The position numbers and the translations under genes were made by a program. A stretch of 64,000 nt of DNA, from NCBI GenBank assembly GCA_910587185.1, contig CAJULY010000006.1, positions 1-64,000 of the forward strand. Direction: 5' to 3'. How positions within the stretch are numbered: the first letter of the stretch is position 1; the number at the start of each line of letters is the position of its first letter. Positions 1 through 9,090 of this stretch are shown piece after piece. This DNA comes from an uncultured Muribaculaceae bacterium (GTDB taxonomy: Bacteria; Bacteroidota; Bacteroidia; Bacteroidales; Muribaculaceae). The notes beneath the pieces are model-generated. The model was not told the origin of the DNA and made no database searches. It saw nothing but the letters and a program-made list of their open reading frames with translations.

Positions 1-24
1 ATAAATATCCAAGTTTTTGACTGA

Positions 25-1497
25 ATTTTTGCTAAATCTCATGCGCTAGCCCTGGTTTATCTTAATGATCCGTATAAACAGTCTAATCATTTTAAACAGG
101 AAGCTATATGGGGGGGAGTACTTCCAAATCCAATCGAAGTTATTACGGGGTTGGGGGATCTGTCTAATTGGATTTTAGATGTTGTTCTCGATGGAGAAGT
201 ATATCCTCATTACACTCCTCCTATAAAGATGCCTGATGGATCGATAAAAAGAATTGACATAACTCCAGAAAAAAATGTATTGATAAATTTAAACAATATC
301 ATTACACAAATATTATCTTCTAAAAAAATAGGAGCGTTACGATTTGCAATTAGTAAACGTAATAACAGCGGCCAGCGAATAAACATTGTTACTCATGATG
401 GAAGCTCTGCTGTTGTACCCAATATTCACTGTCTTTCTTCGGGGGAAGCGGCATTATTATGTATTTTTGGAGAGATCCTGAGACAGGCTGATAATTTAAA
501 TATTAATATTGAGCCATCGCATATAAAAGGTATTGTATTAATTGATGAAATCGAGAAACATCTACATATTTCTCTTCAAAGAGTAGTGCTTCCTCAATTA
601 TTCAAAATATTTCCAAATGTGCAATTTATAATCAGCTCCCATTCACCCTTTTTTAATATGGGTTTAGCTGAAATGATAAAAGACAGAAGTATATTGATAG
701 ATTTGGATAATAATGGAATTTCTGTAGCGCCAGAAGAAAATGGCCTTTATAGAGAAGTCTATGAAATGATGACCCAAGAAAACCAAAGATATGCGACACA
801 AGTCGCATCTTTGTCAGATTCCATAAAGGATATTAAACGCCCAATAATAATTACAGAAGGTAAAACTGACTGGAAACATCTTAAGGCTGCATTAACCTCT
901 TTTAAAGAGAATGGGGAATACACTGATCTTGATATCGAGATTGTTGAATACGAATTTGATTTCGGAGATTCTAAGCTACATAATTTGTTAAACCAATATG
1001 GTCAGTTCCCGCAACGTTATCCTATAATAGGGATATTTGATTGCGATGAAGCAAATGGTAAAAATATTCATAAGGAAGGGGGGCAAAGAGATTATGGGCA
1101 TAATGTATGGGGCATATCAATAGACATCCCTTCATATAGGACTTATAATACATTAGGAATTTCAATTGAATTCTTATATCAGGACGCAGATTTAAAAAAA
1201 GAGGATAGGAATCACCGTCGACTTTATGTTTCTTCAGAATTTAATGAAAATGGTAGATTAGAAGCCAATTTACAGATTGGAGTTAAGAATATCCATGATG
1301 TAAAAAAATACATAAATCCTTCTCAAGAAAAAATCCAATGTGATGAGGTTATCGACCTTAATGGGAACAGCCTTGCTCTATCAAAGGAGCAATTTGCGGT
1401 CAATATTTTAAATAAGACTCAGCCTTTTGACAGAATGGATTTTAGTGCATTCCATTGCGTTTTTGACAAAATTAAGGATCTTATAAATAAGGGATAA
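25..1497 (+). pseudogene. Headless ATPase with C-terminal Toprim domain (OLD-like)
   Basis: The reading frame opens after a TGA at 22-24 and has no ATG. The first possible start is a TTG at 151, giving 448 residues. From that start, an ABC-type signature (LSSGEAAL, about residue 95), a Walker B (LIDEIEK, about 130) and an H-loop (SSHSP, about 162) are visible. A Toprim nuclease fold follows, with the EGKTD motif near 236 and the acidic DCDE motif near 297. This order is that of OLD-family ATP-dependent nucleases, which include anti-phage effectors. The Walker A P-loop that should come first is absent, so the protein as read cannot bind ATP normally. Either the 5' part was lost or the frame was broken upstream. 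The coding is AT-rich compared with the hydrogenase genes downstream, suggesting transfer. Domain reading is firm; calling it a pseudogene is inference. Confidence 0.6.
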
Positions 1498-1562
1498 ACA
1501 AAATATTAAGAGGGTTTTATCTAAACTATGGACTTGTTAACGAGCATGTTTCTAATGTTTAT

Positions 1563-1787
1563 ATGGCGAAGAAGTTTGAGATACGAAATAGCACGACGGA
1601 GTTCCTGATTTTTCAGATTGAGGGGAAAGAATCGGGCGTACAGGTCATGTACCACGATGAAACACGAGCAAGAAGAATGATCGTTTATCACAAAAGGAAA
1701 GATAGGTTGAGACTTTTTCGTAACTTTGCGATAGGTTCAATTGCCGTTGGCACTGCGAACCGACCTTTGGTCGATATTCGCTATTGA
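1563..1787 (+). pseudogene. Truncated RhuM-family virulence protein (N-terminal stub)
   Basis: The first 35 or so residues (MAKKFEIRNSTTEFLIF ... MYHDET) match the start of Bacteroidetes RhuM-family proteins, from memory of the family. In those proteins the DET is followed by a tryptophan-containing stretch and a DNA-binding-like domain. Here the sequence changes abruptly after DET to an unrelated basic tail and stops at 74 residues, far short of the usual length of more than 300. I read it as a stub left by a deletion. It lies between the headless ATPase and a zeta-toxin remnant, in line with a decayed accessory patch. Function of RhuM proteins is poorly known. Confidence 0.5.
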
Positions 1788-1833
1788 CCTATCGCGAGCT
1801 AAAGGTTGGCGTTGAATAAGAAAAGATTATACT

Positions 1834-2049
1834 ATGTCGGAAGAGCAGATGAATAGTTATCGACTGACGTCGATGGAGGAGCCGGGCGACGAGCGCATGG
1901 CTCAGATTATGCGTGAAGTTGCCGAAGATGCCCGCAAAAGCACCCGCCGGGCTGCCGAGCGTGTGGCTGCCGGGATTGAAGCAGCTGCACAGGCGGCTCA
2001 AGAGAAATGGGGCGATGCCATAAATAGAATAAAGAATGGCAGCAAGTGA
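1834..2049 (+). CDS. Small partner protein of a zeta-toxin-type locus
   Basis: This is a 71-residue acidic-then-basic helical protein starting MSEEQMNSYR with an Ala/Arg-rich amphipathic second half (about residues 30-60). Similar small proteins commonly precede zeta-toxin-like kinase genes in Bacteroidetes (from memory), which suggests an antitoxin or accessory role. The next reading frame starts inside its last codons (ATG at 2036) and carries a zeta-like P-loop, supporting that pairing. The partner is truncated, so this may be an orphan. No enzymatic motif is visible. Confidence 0.55.
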   Translation: MSEEQMNSYRLTSMEEPGDERMAQIMREVAEDARKSTRRAAERVAAGIEAAAQAAQEKWGDAINRIKNGSK

Positions 2050-2230
2050 ATTACATTCCGATCTTGGCTGCACTCGGAATAGCCGAAACGAGTTTCGCTC
2101 TTCACTCGCTCGCACAAGAAGTAATCATCGCCCCGTCTCGATAGTTATTGCCGGACCCAATGGGTCGGGCAAGACTTCCGTCACCTCAATAGATAATGGG
2201 CTATCAATTTGTAGCTTGCAAAATAACTGA
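2036..2230 (+). pseudogene. Zeta-toxin-like kinase remnant
   Basis: The frame overlaps the end of the preceding small gene by 14 nt, as in translationally coupled toxin pairs. At about residues 35-50 it reads VSIVIAGPNGSGKTS, a Walker A typical of zeta-type ATP/GTP kinases. A full toxin would continue for 150 or more residues. Here the similarity ends a few residues after the P-loop and the frame stops at 64 residues. The catalytic acidic residues and the remaining fold are missing, so it should be inactive. I call it a deletion remnant. Confidence 0.55.
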
Positions 2231-2250
2231 CAACCAGTCATCATAAACTC

Positions 2251-3245
2251 ATGAAGAATTTAGTATCTGAAATACGCTCGATTATTGAAACCTCTCGGTC
2301 TAATGCTGTCCGATCAGTTGACTTTTGTCGCGTACAGATGTACTGGCAAATAGGACGACGTATTGTCGAGGAAGAACAGGGCGGCCAAGCCCGTGCCGAG
2401 TATGGTAAAGGTCTTATAAAGAATCTTGCTCAAGAGATAGAACCCGAATACGGAAGTGGTTTTGGACAGCGCCAATTGGAACGTGCAAGACAATTTTATA
2501 TTGAATTTCCAATTGCGTCCACACTGCGGACGCAATTCAACTGGAGTCAATATAAGTTACTTATAGCAATCTCTGACAAAGACAAGCGCGAATATTACGA
2601 GCTTGAAGCGGCAAATAATTGCTGGACTGCACGCCAGATGCAACGTCAGATTAATTCAATGCTCTATGAGCGGTTGCTACTCAGTAACGACAAGGAATCG
2701 GTTCTTGCCATGGCAAGGAAAGAGAAGAAGCCTGAAAAACCGCAGGAAATTGTCAAGGATCCTATGGTTTTGGAATTCCTGGGTTTGGAAAAGAAAGCAC
2801 ATTACTACGAGAGTGATCTTGAAACAGAATTAATTAATCACTTACAAGAATTTATTCTTGAACTTGGAAATGGGTTCACTTTTGTAGCGCGTCAAAAAAG
2901 GATATTACTCGAAGATGATGAGTTTTTTATCGACTTAGTCTTTTACAACCGTCTTGCTCGCCGGTTCGTGATTTTGAGTTAAAGACAGGCGAGGTAACTC
3001 ATCAGGATCTGGGACAATTGCAGATGTATGTCAATTACTACGACCGTACGGAGAAACTCCCGGAGGAGAATCCCACAATCGGAATATTACTATGCACTGC
3101 CAAAAACGACACATTGGTTAAGATGACCCTTCCCTCGGACAATAACACAATTGTTGCATCTAAATATCAACTCTATCTTCCCACAGAGCAGCAGCTGATC
3201 GCGGAAGTCGAGCGAGTTAAAAAGGAATGGGAAGAAACAAGATAA
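2251..3245 (+). pseudogene. YhcG/DUF1016 PDDEXK nuclease, frameshifted
   Basis: The first 240 residues (2251-2982) show the DUF1016 N-terminal helical domain (WQIGRRIVEEEQ, about residue 30) and the beginning of the PDDEXK-like C-terminal domain (FIDLVFYNR near the end). The frame then stops. The rest of the domain continues in another frame from about 2970 to 3245 (KTGEVTHQDLGQLQMYVNYY, then ENPTIGILLC). Adding one T to the TTTT run at about 2973-2976 would restore a continuous reading through ELKTGE. So the gene carries a single-base deletion, real or from sequencing. YhcG proteins are linked to mobile elements, restriction loci and recombination; the exact role is unclear. A strong terminator follows at 3385-3419. 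Confidence 0.75.
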
Positions 3246-3384
3246 GACCCAAAACGACAAAGTAACCGATGTCATTCCTATGAACTTGAAATCACATATT
3301 TGTATCATGCAACACTAAATGTTGATAATCAGATATGGTTAGATTTGAGGAAGTGAAATAAGCTCCATAATAAACGATAATAAA

Positions 3385-3419
3385 AGAGAGTGCAGCTCAT
3401 CGGGTTGCACTCTCTTTTT
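3385..3419 (+). terminator. Rho-independent terminator
   Basis: A perfect 10-bp stem (AGAGAGTGCA with its complement) encloses an 11-nt loop and is followed by five T. It ends the YhcG fragment transcript and isolates the hydrogenase operon. Confidence 0.85.
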
Positions 3420-3545
3420 GTGTATGATTGAGATATGACCTCTTAGGTTCGCTAATTACACCCTCGGAAGGCCCTGATTTGCCTCGCTCCGAAGGCTGAA
3501 AACAAGATAATTGCCATGATATTTCGTAATCAGGATTTAAAGTTG

Positions 3546-3553
3546 TAATTTTG
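3546..3553 (+). promoter_or_regulatory. Bacteroidetes -7 element for hydA
   Basis: TAATTTTG matches TAnnTTTG, 34 bases before the hydA ATG. A weak TTTC sits about 20 nt upstream in the -33 position. No operator or riboswitch is visible. Confidence 0.5.
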
Positions 3554-3587
3554 CGGGCCGAAATCATCACTTAAGTAATTATAAATA

Positions 3588-5066
3588 ATGGCCTACAAAA
3601 ACAATATCATGATAGTGCGTCACCGTCTTCTCACAGAGCTCGTGAAGCTTTGGAAAGATGGAATGCTGGTGGAGAAGATCGACCGGCTGCCTATTGAGTT
3701 GAGTCCGCGTCACTCGAAACATCCCGGACGTTGCTGCATACATAAGGAGAGAGCGGTGTGGAAATACAAATCCCTTCCGTTGCTCGGTCTCGATATGAGC
3801 GACGAGACCGATGAACTCACCACGCTGTCGGAATATGCGCGGATCGCGCTTTCCCGTCAGGATACCGAGCGTCCCGGCAAGGAAAATATCAAGAAGAATA
3901 TAATGTGTGTGATCGACGAGGCTTGCTCCTCGTGTGTGCAGATCAAATACGATGTTACCAACCTTTGCCGGGGATGCGTGGCCAGAAGCTGCATCCACAA
4001 CTGTCCGAAAGGTGCCGTAAGCCTTGACGAGCATACCGGGAAAGCTCACATCGATCATAACAAATGTATCAGCTGCGGCATCTGCCACAAGAGCTGTCCT
4101 TACCACGCTATAGTCTATATCCCAGTCCCGTGTGAGGAGGCGTGCCCAGTAAACGCAATCTCCAAGGACGAGCACGGCATCGAGCATATCGACGAGTCGA
4201 AATGCATCTATTGTGGAAAATGCTTGAACGCATGCCCCTTCGGCGCCATCTTCGAGATTTCGCAGACTTTCGACGTGCTTCAGAACATCCGCGCCGGCCG
4301 GAAAGTGGTGGCTATGGTTGCCCCCGCGGTCCTCGGCCAGTTCGAGGCCACGCTTCCGCAGGTCTATGGTGCCTTGAAGAGCATAGGATTCCACGAGGTG
4401 GTTGAGGTGGCGCAGGGCGCTATGTCCACTACAGAGAATGAAGGGAAGGAACTTCTCGAGAAGATTGAACAGGGACAGCCATTCATGACCACCTCCTGCT
4501 GTCCGGCTTACATCCAGCTTACCGAGAAGCATCTGCCCGGATTGAAGCCTTACGTATCGTCAACAGGCTCGCCTATGTATTACACCGCACGCATTGTCAG
4601 GGAGAAATATCCCGACGCGCTCACCGTTTTCATTGGTCCCTGCATTGCCAAGCGCATTGAGGGCCGAAGAGATGAAGCCGTTGACTTTGTGATGACTTTC
4701 GAGGAACTTGGCTCGCTGTTTGATGCCTACGACATAGATTTCAAGGCCGCGCAGCCATCCGATCCGGAGTTCGAGTCGGTGCGCGAGGCCCATGGTTTCG
4801 CCCGCAGCGGCGGCGTGACGGAGGCGGTAAAGTCTTATCTGAAACTCGATACTGAGGCCGTGAAGGCAATGCAGGTTGCCGACATTAACAAGAAGTCGAT
4901 AGCCATGCTGGGCGCTTTCGCTAAGACCGGAAAGGCTCCAGCTAATTTCATCGAGGTGATGGCATGCGAGGGTGGCTGTATCACAGGTCCCAGCTCAGGT
5001 ACAACTGTCACCGATGGGAAGCGTCGCTTCGATCGGGAACTCCTCAAGAAGGATAAGACCTACTGA
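3588..5066 (+). CDS. hydA: [FeFe] hydrogenase, group B
   Basis: This 492-residue enzyme reversibly couples proton reduction to ferredoxin oxidation, probably disposing of fermentation electrons as H2. Residues about 105-215 hold several cysteine clusters of ferredoxin type (CISCGICHKSCP, CIYCGKCLNACP). The H-cluster domain follows, with its three signatures: TSCCPAY (about 302), GPCIAK (about 349) and EVMACEGGCITG (about 454). The Ala in the first signature, the GPCIAK form and the GP ending of the third fit group B rather than the classical group A enzyme (family knowledge). A cysteine-containing N-terminal section precedes the ferredoxin part. No NADH-binding subunits are nearby, so it is probably monomeric. 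It is the first gene of an operon with all three maturation factors, and the hydE ATG follows 19 bases after its stop. Confidence 0.92.
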   Translation: MAYKNNIMIVRHRLLTELVKLWKDGMLVEKIDRLPIELSPRHSKHPGRCCIHKERAVWKYKSLPLLGLDMSDETDELTTLSEYARIALSRQDTERPGKENIKKNIMCVIDEACSSCVQIKYDVTNLCRGCVARSCIHNCPKGAVSLDEHTGKAHIDHNKCISCGICHKSCPYHAIVYIPVPCEEACPVNAISKDEHGIEHIDESKCIYCGKCLNACPFGAIFEISQTFDVLQNIRAGRKVVAMVAPAVLGQFEATLPQVYGALKSIGFHEVVEVAQGAMSTTENEGKELLEKIEQGQPFMTTSCCPAYIQLTEKHLPGLKPYVSSTGSPMYYTARIVREKYPDALTVFIGPCIAKRIEGRRDEAVDFVMTFEELGSLFDAYDIDFKAAQPSDPEFESVREAHGFARSGGVTEAVKSYLKLDTEAVKAMQVADINKKSIAMLGAFAKTGKAPANFIEVMACEGGCITGPSSGTTVTDGKRRFDRELLKKDKTY

Positions 5067-5085
5067 CAGTTGTAAGGTAACGGTT

Positions 5086-6150
5086 ATGACCGGGGCGTAC
5101 AAGGATTTGGTTGACAGACTTGAGGAAGAGCGATGCCTGTCCGCTACAGACGGATATCGGCGTCTGCTTGCTCCTGACGCGTCTCCGGAAGACATTGCGT
5201 ATCTCCATGATGCGGCGCGCCGCGTTGCGCGCGCCGTATTCGGAGGCAAGATCTATGCCCGGGCGCTCATAGAGATTACCAACCGTTGCCGAAACAACTG
5301 CCTTTACTGCGGTCTGCGCCGCGATAACAGCAGTCTCAGCCGCTATTCGCTCGACACTTCTACGATAGTGGAATGTTGCGGAAAGGCATACGAAGCCGGT
5401 TTCCGAACGTTCGTGCTCCAGGGGGGCGAGGATCCTGCCGCCACGGTGGAATCGATATGTTCCATGGTCGCGCAGGTCCACGGGCTGTTTCCCGATGCAG
5501 CCATCACCCTGTCGCTCGGTGAATGGCCGGATGCCGCGTATGCGGCGTTTTATGAAGCAGGAGCCACGCGCTACCTACTGCGGCACGAGACGCGCAATCC
5601 TTATCACTATTCAAGGCTGCATCCTCCGGGTATGTCGCTCGACAACCGTCTGCGGTGTCTGGAAACTCTGAAGCAACTCGGCTATCAGACAGGCACCGGC
5701 ATAATGGTGGGAAGTCCGTTCCAGACCTATTGCGAAATTGCGGAAGACCTGGAGTATATGGCTGCTCTCCACCCGGAGATGATAGGCATAGGACCCTTCA
5801 TTCCACACAGCGCGACGCCTTTCTCCGGTTTTCCCTCAGGAAGCGTCGATATGACGCTCAGACTGATATCTATCCTGCGGCTTATGTTCCCGAACGCCAA
5901 TATACCTTCGACGACGGCCCTTGCCACGGTTGGCAAAGAAGGGAGGGTGAAGGGAATACTTGCCGGAGCCAATGTGGTGATGCCCAACGCCTCCCCGCCG
6001 GAGGTGAGAGAGAGCTACTCACTCTACAACGGCAAGATGTGCCGGGGACGAGAGGCCATCGAGGGGCTGGACGCCCTGAAGCGGGAACTCGCTGGCGCCG
6101 GTTATGAACTTAGTTTTGAAAAAGGAGATTTTAATTATCAATATGTATGA
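5086..6150 (+). CDS. hydE: [FeFe] hydrogenase H-cluster radical SAM maturase HydE
   Basis: HydE is a radical SAM enzyme that makes a precursor of the diiron H-cluster subsite with HydG and HydF. The protein (354 residues) has the radical SAM CxxxCxxC as CRNNCLYC near residue 68, and a glycine-rich SAM-binding stretch (LQGGEDP). The open frame reaches back into hydA, but the ATG at 5086 gives the usual length and begins just after the hydA stop, so I chose it. Its stop overlaps the hydG ATG, indicating translational coupling. Confidence 0.92.
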   Translation: MTGAYKDLVDRLEEERCLSATDGYRRLLAPDASPEDIAYLHDAARRVARAVFGGKIYARALIEITNRCRNNCLYCGLRRDNSSLSRYSLDTSTIVECCGKAYEAGFRTFVLQGGEDPAATVESICSMVAQVHGLFPDAAITLSLGEWPDAAYAAFYEAGATRYLLRHETRNPYHYSRLHPPGMSLDNRLRCLETLKQLGYQTGTGIMVGSPFQTYCEIAEDLEYMAALHPEMIGIGPFIPHSATPFSGFPSGSVDMTLRLISILRLMFPNANIPSTTALATVGKEGRVKGILAGANVVMPNASPPEVRESYSLYNGKMCRGREAIEGLDALKRELAGAGYELSFEKGDFNYQYV

Positions 6151-7552
6151 TCCGAAATCATCGGTAGCCACCGACTTTATAGACCATGGCGAGATTCTCT
6201 CCTCCATGGAGTATGCGGCTGCCAATGCCGCCGACAGAAGTCTTGTGGAGTCTATACTCCGCAAGGGTGCTCTGGGAAAAGGTTTGACCCACAGGGAGGC
6301 GGCAGTGTTGCTTGAATGTGAAGACCCGGAGCTGTGCCGACGTATGAAAGAACTGGCGCGTGATATCAAGCAGCGGTTTTACGGCAACCGCATAGTGATG
6401 TTCGCACCGCTGTATCTGTCAAACTACTGTGTCAACAGCTGCGTATATTGCCCTTATCATGTGAAAAACCGCACGATACCGCGTCGCAGGCTCACTCAGG
6501 AGGAAATACGCCGGGAGGTAATCGCGCTTCAGGACATGGGCCATAAGCGCCTTGCTCTCGAAGCCGGCGAAGATCCTGTGAACAACCCCCTCGAGTATAT
6601 TCTCGACTCCATCAGGACAATCTATTCCATACATCACCGCAACGGTGCCATCAGGCGTGTCAACGTGAATATCGCTGCCACCACGGTCGATAACTACCGC
6701 CGGCTGCGCGATGCCGGCATAGGCACCTACATTCTTTTTCAGGAGACCTACAACAAGGCCAACTATGAAAGGCTTCATCCCGCCGGCCCGAAGAGCGATT
6801 ATGCGTGGCACACCGAAGCTATGGACCGGGCGATGACGGCCGGTATCGACGATGTGGGTATCGGGGTGCTATACGGGCTCAACACCTACCGCTACGATTT
6901 CATAGGACTACTGATGCATGCCGAGCATCTCGAGGCACGGTTCGGTGTCGGCCCGCACACAATCAGCGTGCCCAGAATATGTCCCGCCGATGACATATCG
7001 ACCGCCGACTTCCCGGACGCTATCTCCGACGACCTCTTCTGTAAGATTGTCGCCGTGCTCCGGATCGCGGTGCCTTACACCGGCATGATTGTGTCCACAC
7101 GTGAATCTCCCGCGGTCCGGGAGAAGGTGATCGACCATGGTATCTCGCAGATAAGCGGAGGATCGCGCACGTCGGTGGGAGGATATGCCGAGGAGCCGGA
7201 GAATACTCAGCAGTTCGATGTCTCCGACACGCGCACTCTCGACGAGGTGGTGGGATGGCTACTCGACATAGGTCACATCCCCAGCTTCTGCACAGCTTGC
7301 TATCGCGAGGGACGCACAGGCGACCGGTTCATGACCTTGCTGAAAAACGGCCAGATTGCCAATTGCTGCGGGCCGAACGCGATGCTTACTCTCATGGAGT
7401 ACCTGAAGGACTATGCATCGGAATCGACACGCCGCAAGGGTCTCGCCATGATAAGGAACAGTCTAGACAGCATCCCGAACCCGAAGGTGCGCGAGAAAAC
7501 GGAGGAGTATCTCAGGAAAATTCAGGAAGGACAGCGTGATTTCAGATTCTGA
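6143..7552 (+). CDS. hydG: [FeFe] hydrogenase H-cluster radical SAM maturase HydG
   Basis: HydG cleaves tyrosine to supply the CO and CN ligands of the H-cluster. The 469-residue protein shows the radical SAM motif CVNSCVYC near residue 94 and, near the C-terminus, the second-cluster motif CTAC followed about 22 residues later by another Cys (IANCCGPNA). That C-terminal cluster separates HydG from ThiH (family knowledge). I chose the ATG at 6143 because a Shine-Dalgarno-like AAAGGAG lies 15-20 bases before it and it overlaps the hydE stop; the open frame extends further upstream into hydE. The downstream hydF start overlaps its end. Confidence 0.93.
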   Translation: MYDPKSSVATDFIDHGEILSSMEYAAANAADRSLVESILRKGALGKGLTHREAAVLLECEDPELCRRMKELARDIKQRFYGNRIVMFAPLYLSNYCVNSCVYCPYHVKNRTIPRRRLTQEEIRREVIALQDMGHKRLALEAGEDPVNNPLEYILDSIRTIYSIHHRNGAIRRVNVNIAATTVDNYRRLRDAGIGTYILFQETYNKANYERLHPAGPKSDYAWHTEAMDRAMTAGIDDVGIGVLYGLNTYRYDFIGLLMHAEHLEARFGVGPHTISVPRICPADDISTADFPDAISDDLFCKIVAVLRIAVPYTGMIVSTRESPAVREKVIDHGISQISGGSRTSVGGYAEEPENTQQFDVSDTRTLDEVVGWLLDIGHIPSFCTACYREGRTGDRFMTLLKNGQIANCCGPNAMLTLMEYLKDYASESTRRKGLAMIRNSLDSIPNPKVREKTEEYLRKIQEGQRDFRF

Positions 7553-8720
7553 CAGTGAAGTGAATATGAATCAGACAGTGGCTTCGGCCAACCGAATGCA
7601 TATAATCGTACTCGGGGCGTGCAACAGCGGCAAGTCGTCGCTCGTAAATATGCTCACGGGACAGCACACCTCTTTGGTTTCGGATATTCCCGGCACCACT
7701 ACCGACCCGGTATTCAAGCCTATGGAACTGCCCGGGCTCGGAGCGTGTGTACTGATAGACACCGCCGGCTTCAACGATGTCTCCGAACTTGGCGACCGGC
7801 GCATTTCTTCTACGCGTCAGGTTCTCGACAGGGCTGACATCGCCATTCTCCTTACAGGTCATGACACTATCTGTGAGACTGAATGGCGGCAGGAATTGGA
7901 TAGAAGGAAGATACCTGTGGTAGAGATCGTATCGAAGGCCGACCTGCGCGGTATGGTGCCGGAGGGAACCGTGGTCACTTCCATCAATAGGCCAACGGAG
8001 AGCCGTGACTGTGTGATAGAGGCGTTGTTGAGGGTTATGCCGTCGGATTCGGGTGATGTGAGCCTGCTTCGCGGGCTTGTCGATGCTGGCGACATTGTGC
8101 TTCTGGTGATGCCGCAGGACTCGCAGGCTGCGGCGGGACGTCTTATCCTGCCGCAGGTGCAGACCATCCGCGAACTTCTCGACAGGGGATGCGTGCCGAT
8201 TTGCTGCACTCCCGCCACTATGCCATGCGCGCTTGAAGGATTGTCATCTGCGCCCGCGCTGGTCATCACCGACTCGCAAGTATTCAAGGAAGTATATGCA
8301 ATGACGCCGCCCGGCAGCCGTCTCACGTCGTTCTCTATACTGATGGCGGCCTACAAGGGTGACATCGACTACTTTGTGGAGAGTGCATCGGCGTTAGACG
8401 CTCTCGGTGACGGTAATCGTGTACTGATAGCGGAGAGCTGCACCCATGCTCCGAAAAACGAGGATATAGGTCGCGTAAAGATCCCTGCTATGCTGCGCCG
8501 CAAGGCAGGGGAGGGGCTGGTGATAGATTTCGTCAGAGGCAAGGATTTCCCGGACGACCTGACGCCGTATTCGCTGGTGATTCACTGCGGAGGGTGTATG
8601 TTCAACCGCCGGCATATCCTGTCGCGTGTGGCGCGTGCCCGAGAGCAGCGCGTGCCGATGACGAACTACGGCATCCTCCTCGCCCGTCTCTCCGGCATCC
8701 TTGACAAAGTGGTCTATTAG
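7536..8720 (+). CDS. hydF: [FeFe] hydrogenase H-cluster maturation GTPase HydF
   Basis: HydF is the GTPase scaffold that assembles the diiron subsite and delivers it to HydA. The P-loop GACNSGKSS (about residue 27), DTAGF in switch II and a C-terminal cluster-binding region are present (CTHAPKNED near 305, then HCGGC about 50 residues later; the usual CxHx46-53HCxxC pattern). Two starts are possible. GTG at 7536 has a good AGGAAGGA ribosome site and overlaps hydG by 17 bases; ATG at 7566 gives a protein ten residues shorter. I prefer the GTG. This is the last gene of the hydrogenase operon. Confidence 0.92.
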   Translation: MISDSDSEVNMNQTVASANRMHIIVLGACNSGKSSLVNMLTGQHTSLVSDIPGTTTDPVFKPMELPGLGACVLIDTAGFNDVSELGDRRISSTRQVLDRADIAILLTGHDTICETEWRQELDRRKIPVVEIVSKADLRGMVPEGTVVTSINRPTESRDCVIEALLRVMPSDSGDVSLLRGLVDAGDIVLLVMPQDSQAAAGRLILPQVQTIRELLDRGCVPICCTPATMPCALEGLSSAPALVITDSQVFKEVYAMTPPGSRLTSFSILMAAYKGDIDYFVESASALDALGDGNRVLIAESCTHAPKNEDIGRVKIPAMLRRKAGEGLVIDFVRGKDFPDDLTPYSLVIHCGGCMFNRRHILSRVARAREQRVPMTNYGILLARLSGILDKVVY

Positions 8721-8830
8721 ACTACTATATATTATGTCTAAGGTCGCAGAGAAGGACCGCGATAATGATTCCGGTGAACATTGAACGACTGAAGATGGTT
8801 ATTATTTACAAACTTTAATCATTAATAGAA

Positions 8831-9007
8831 ATGGACGAAAAAAACATCGTACTTGAGGCAATGCGTAAAGCCGGTGAACCAGTGAATGCCGGTAAGGTCG
8901 CAGAATTGACCGGTCTTGACCGCAAAGTTGTTGACAAAGCTTTTGCTGCACTGAAAAAGGAAGGCGCAATCGTCTCTCCGGTCCGTTGCAAGTGGACGCC
9001 GGCATGA
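8831..9007 (+). CDS. Small winged-helix DNA-binding protein
   Basis: This 58-residue protein starts MDEKNIVLEAMRKAGEPV and reads as one compact winged-helix: AGKVAELTGLDRKVVDKAFAA resembles a helix-turn-helix, then a short basic wing ends at KWTPA. It stands 110 bases downstream of hydF on the same strand and ends before a clear hairpin terminator. It could be a small transcription factor, possibly for the hydrogenase operon or the TonB receptor converging on it, but that is inference. It is too short for many gene finders. Confidence 0.75.
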   Translation: MDEKNIVLEAMRKAGEPVNAGKVAELTGLDRKVVDKAFAALKKEGAIVSPVRCKWTPA

Positions 9008-9029
9008 CATTGCATAACAGACAGACGTT

Positions 9030-9062
9030 AAAAAGCGGGTTCCGATAAAGAATCCGCTTTTT
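9030..9062 (+). terminator. Bidirectional terminator
   Basis: AAAAAGCGG pairs with CCGCTTTTT across a loop, with A-rich and T-rich flanks on either side. It lies between the converging winged-helix gene and the TonB receptor and can end both transcripts. Confidence 0.8.
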
Positions 9063-9090
9063 AGTTATCAGTGACTGTCAGGCTGAAAAT

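Larger units (their letters stand above)
3246..3587. other. Intergenic region before the hydrogenase operon
   Basis: These 342 bases hold no convincing gene. They contain the terminator at 3385-3419 and the hydA promoter near 3546. The segment 3430-3530 shows nothing I recognise. It marks the boundary between the decayed accessory patch and the conserved hydrogenase genes. Confidence 0.6.

Noticed and set aside
110..116. A run of seven G at the start of the ATPase fragment, a possible phase-variation site
   Set aside because: Slipping here would not bypass the stop at 22-24 and the upstream frames contain several stops, so it cannot restore a longer protein in the visible sequence.
3579..4532. 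A long minus-strand frame opposite hydA
   Set aside because: It is antisense to a hydrogenase with intact H-cluster motifs; such mirror frames are common in GC-balanced genes.
4972..5085. Upstream extension of hydE inside hydA
   Set aside because: The ATG at 5086 gives the normal HydE length; the extension would lie entirely in the coding sequence of another frame.
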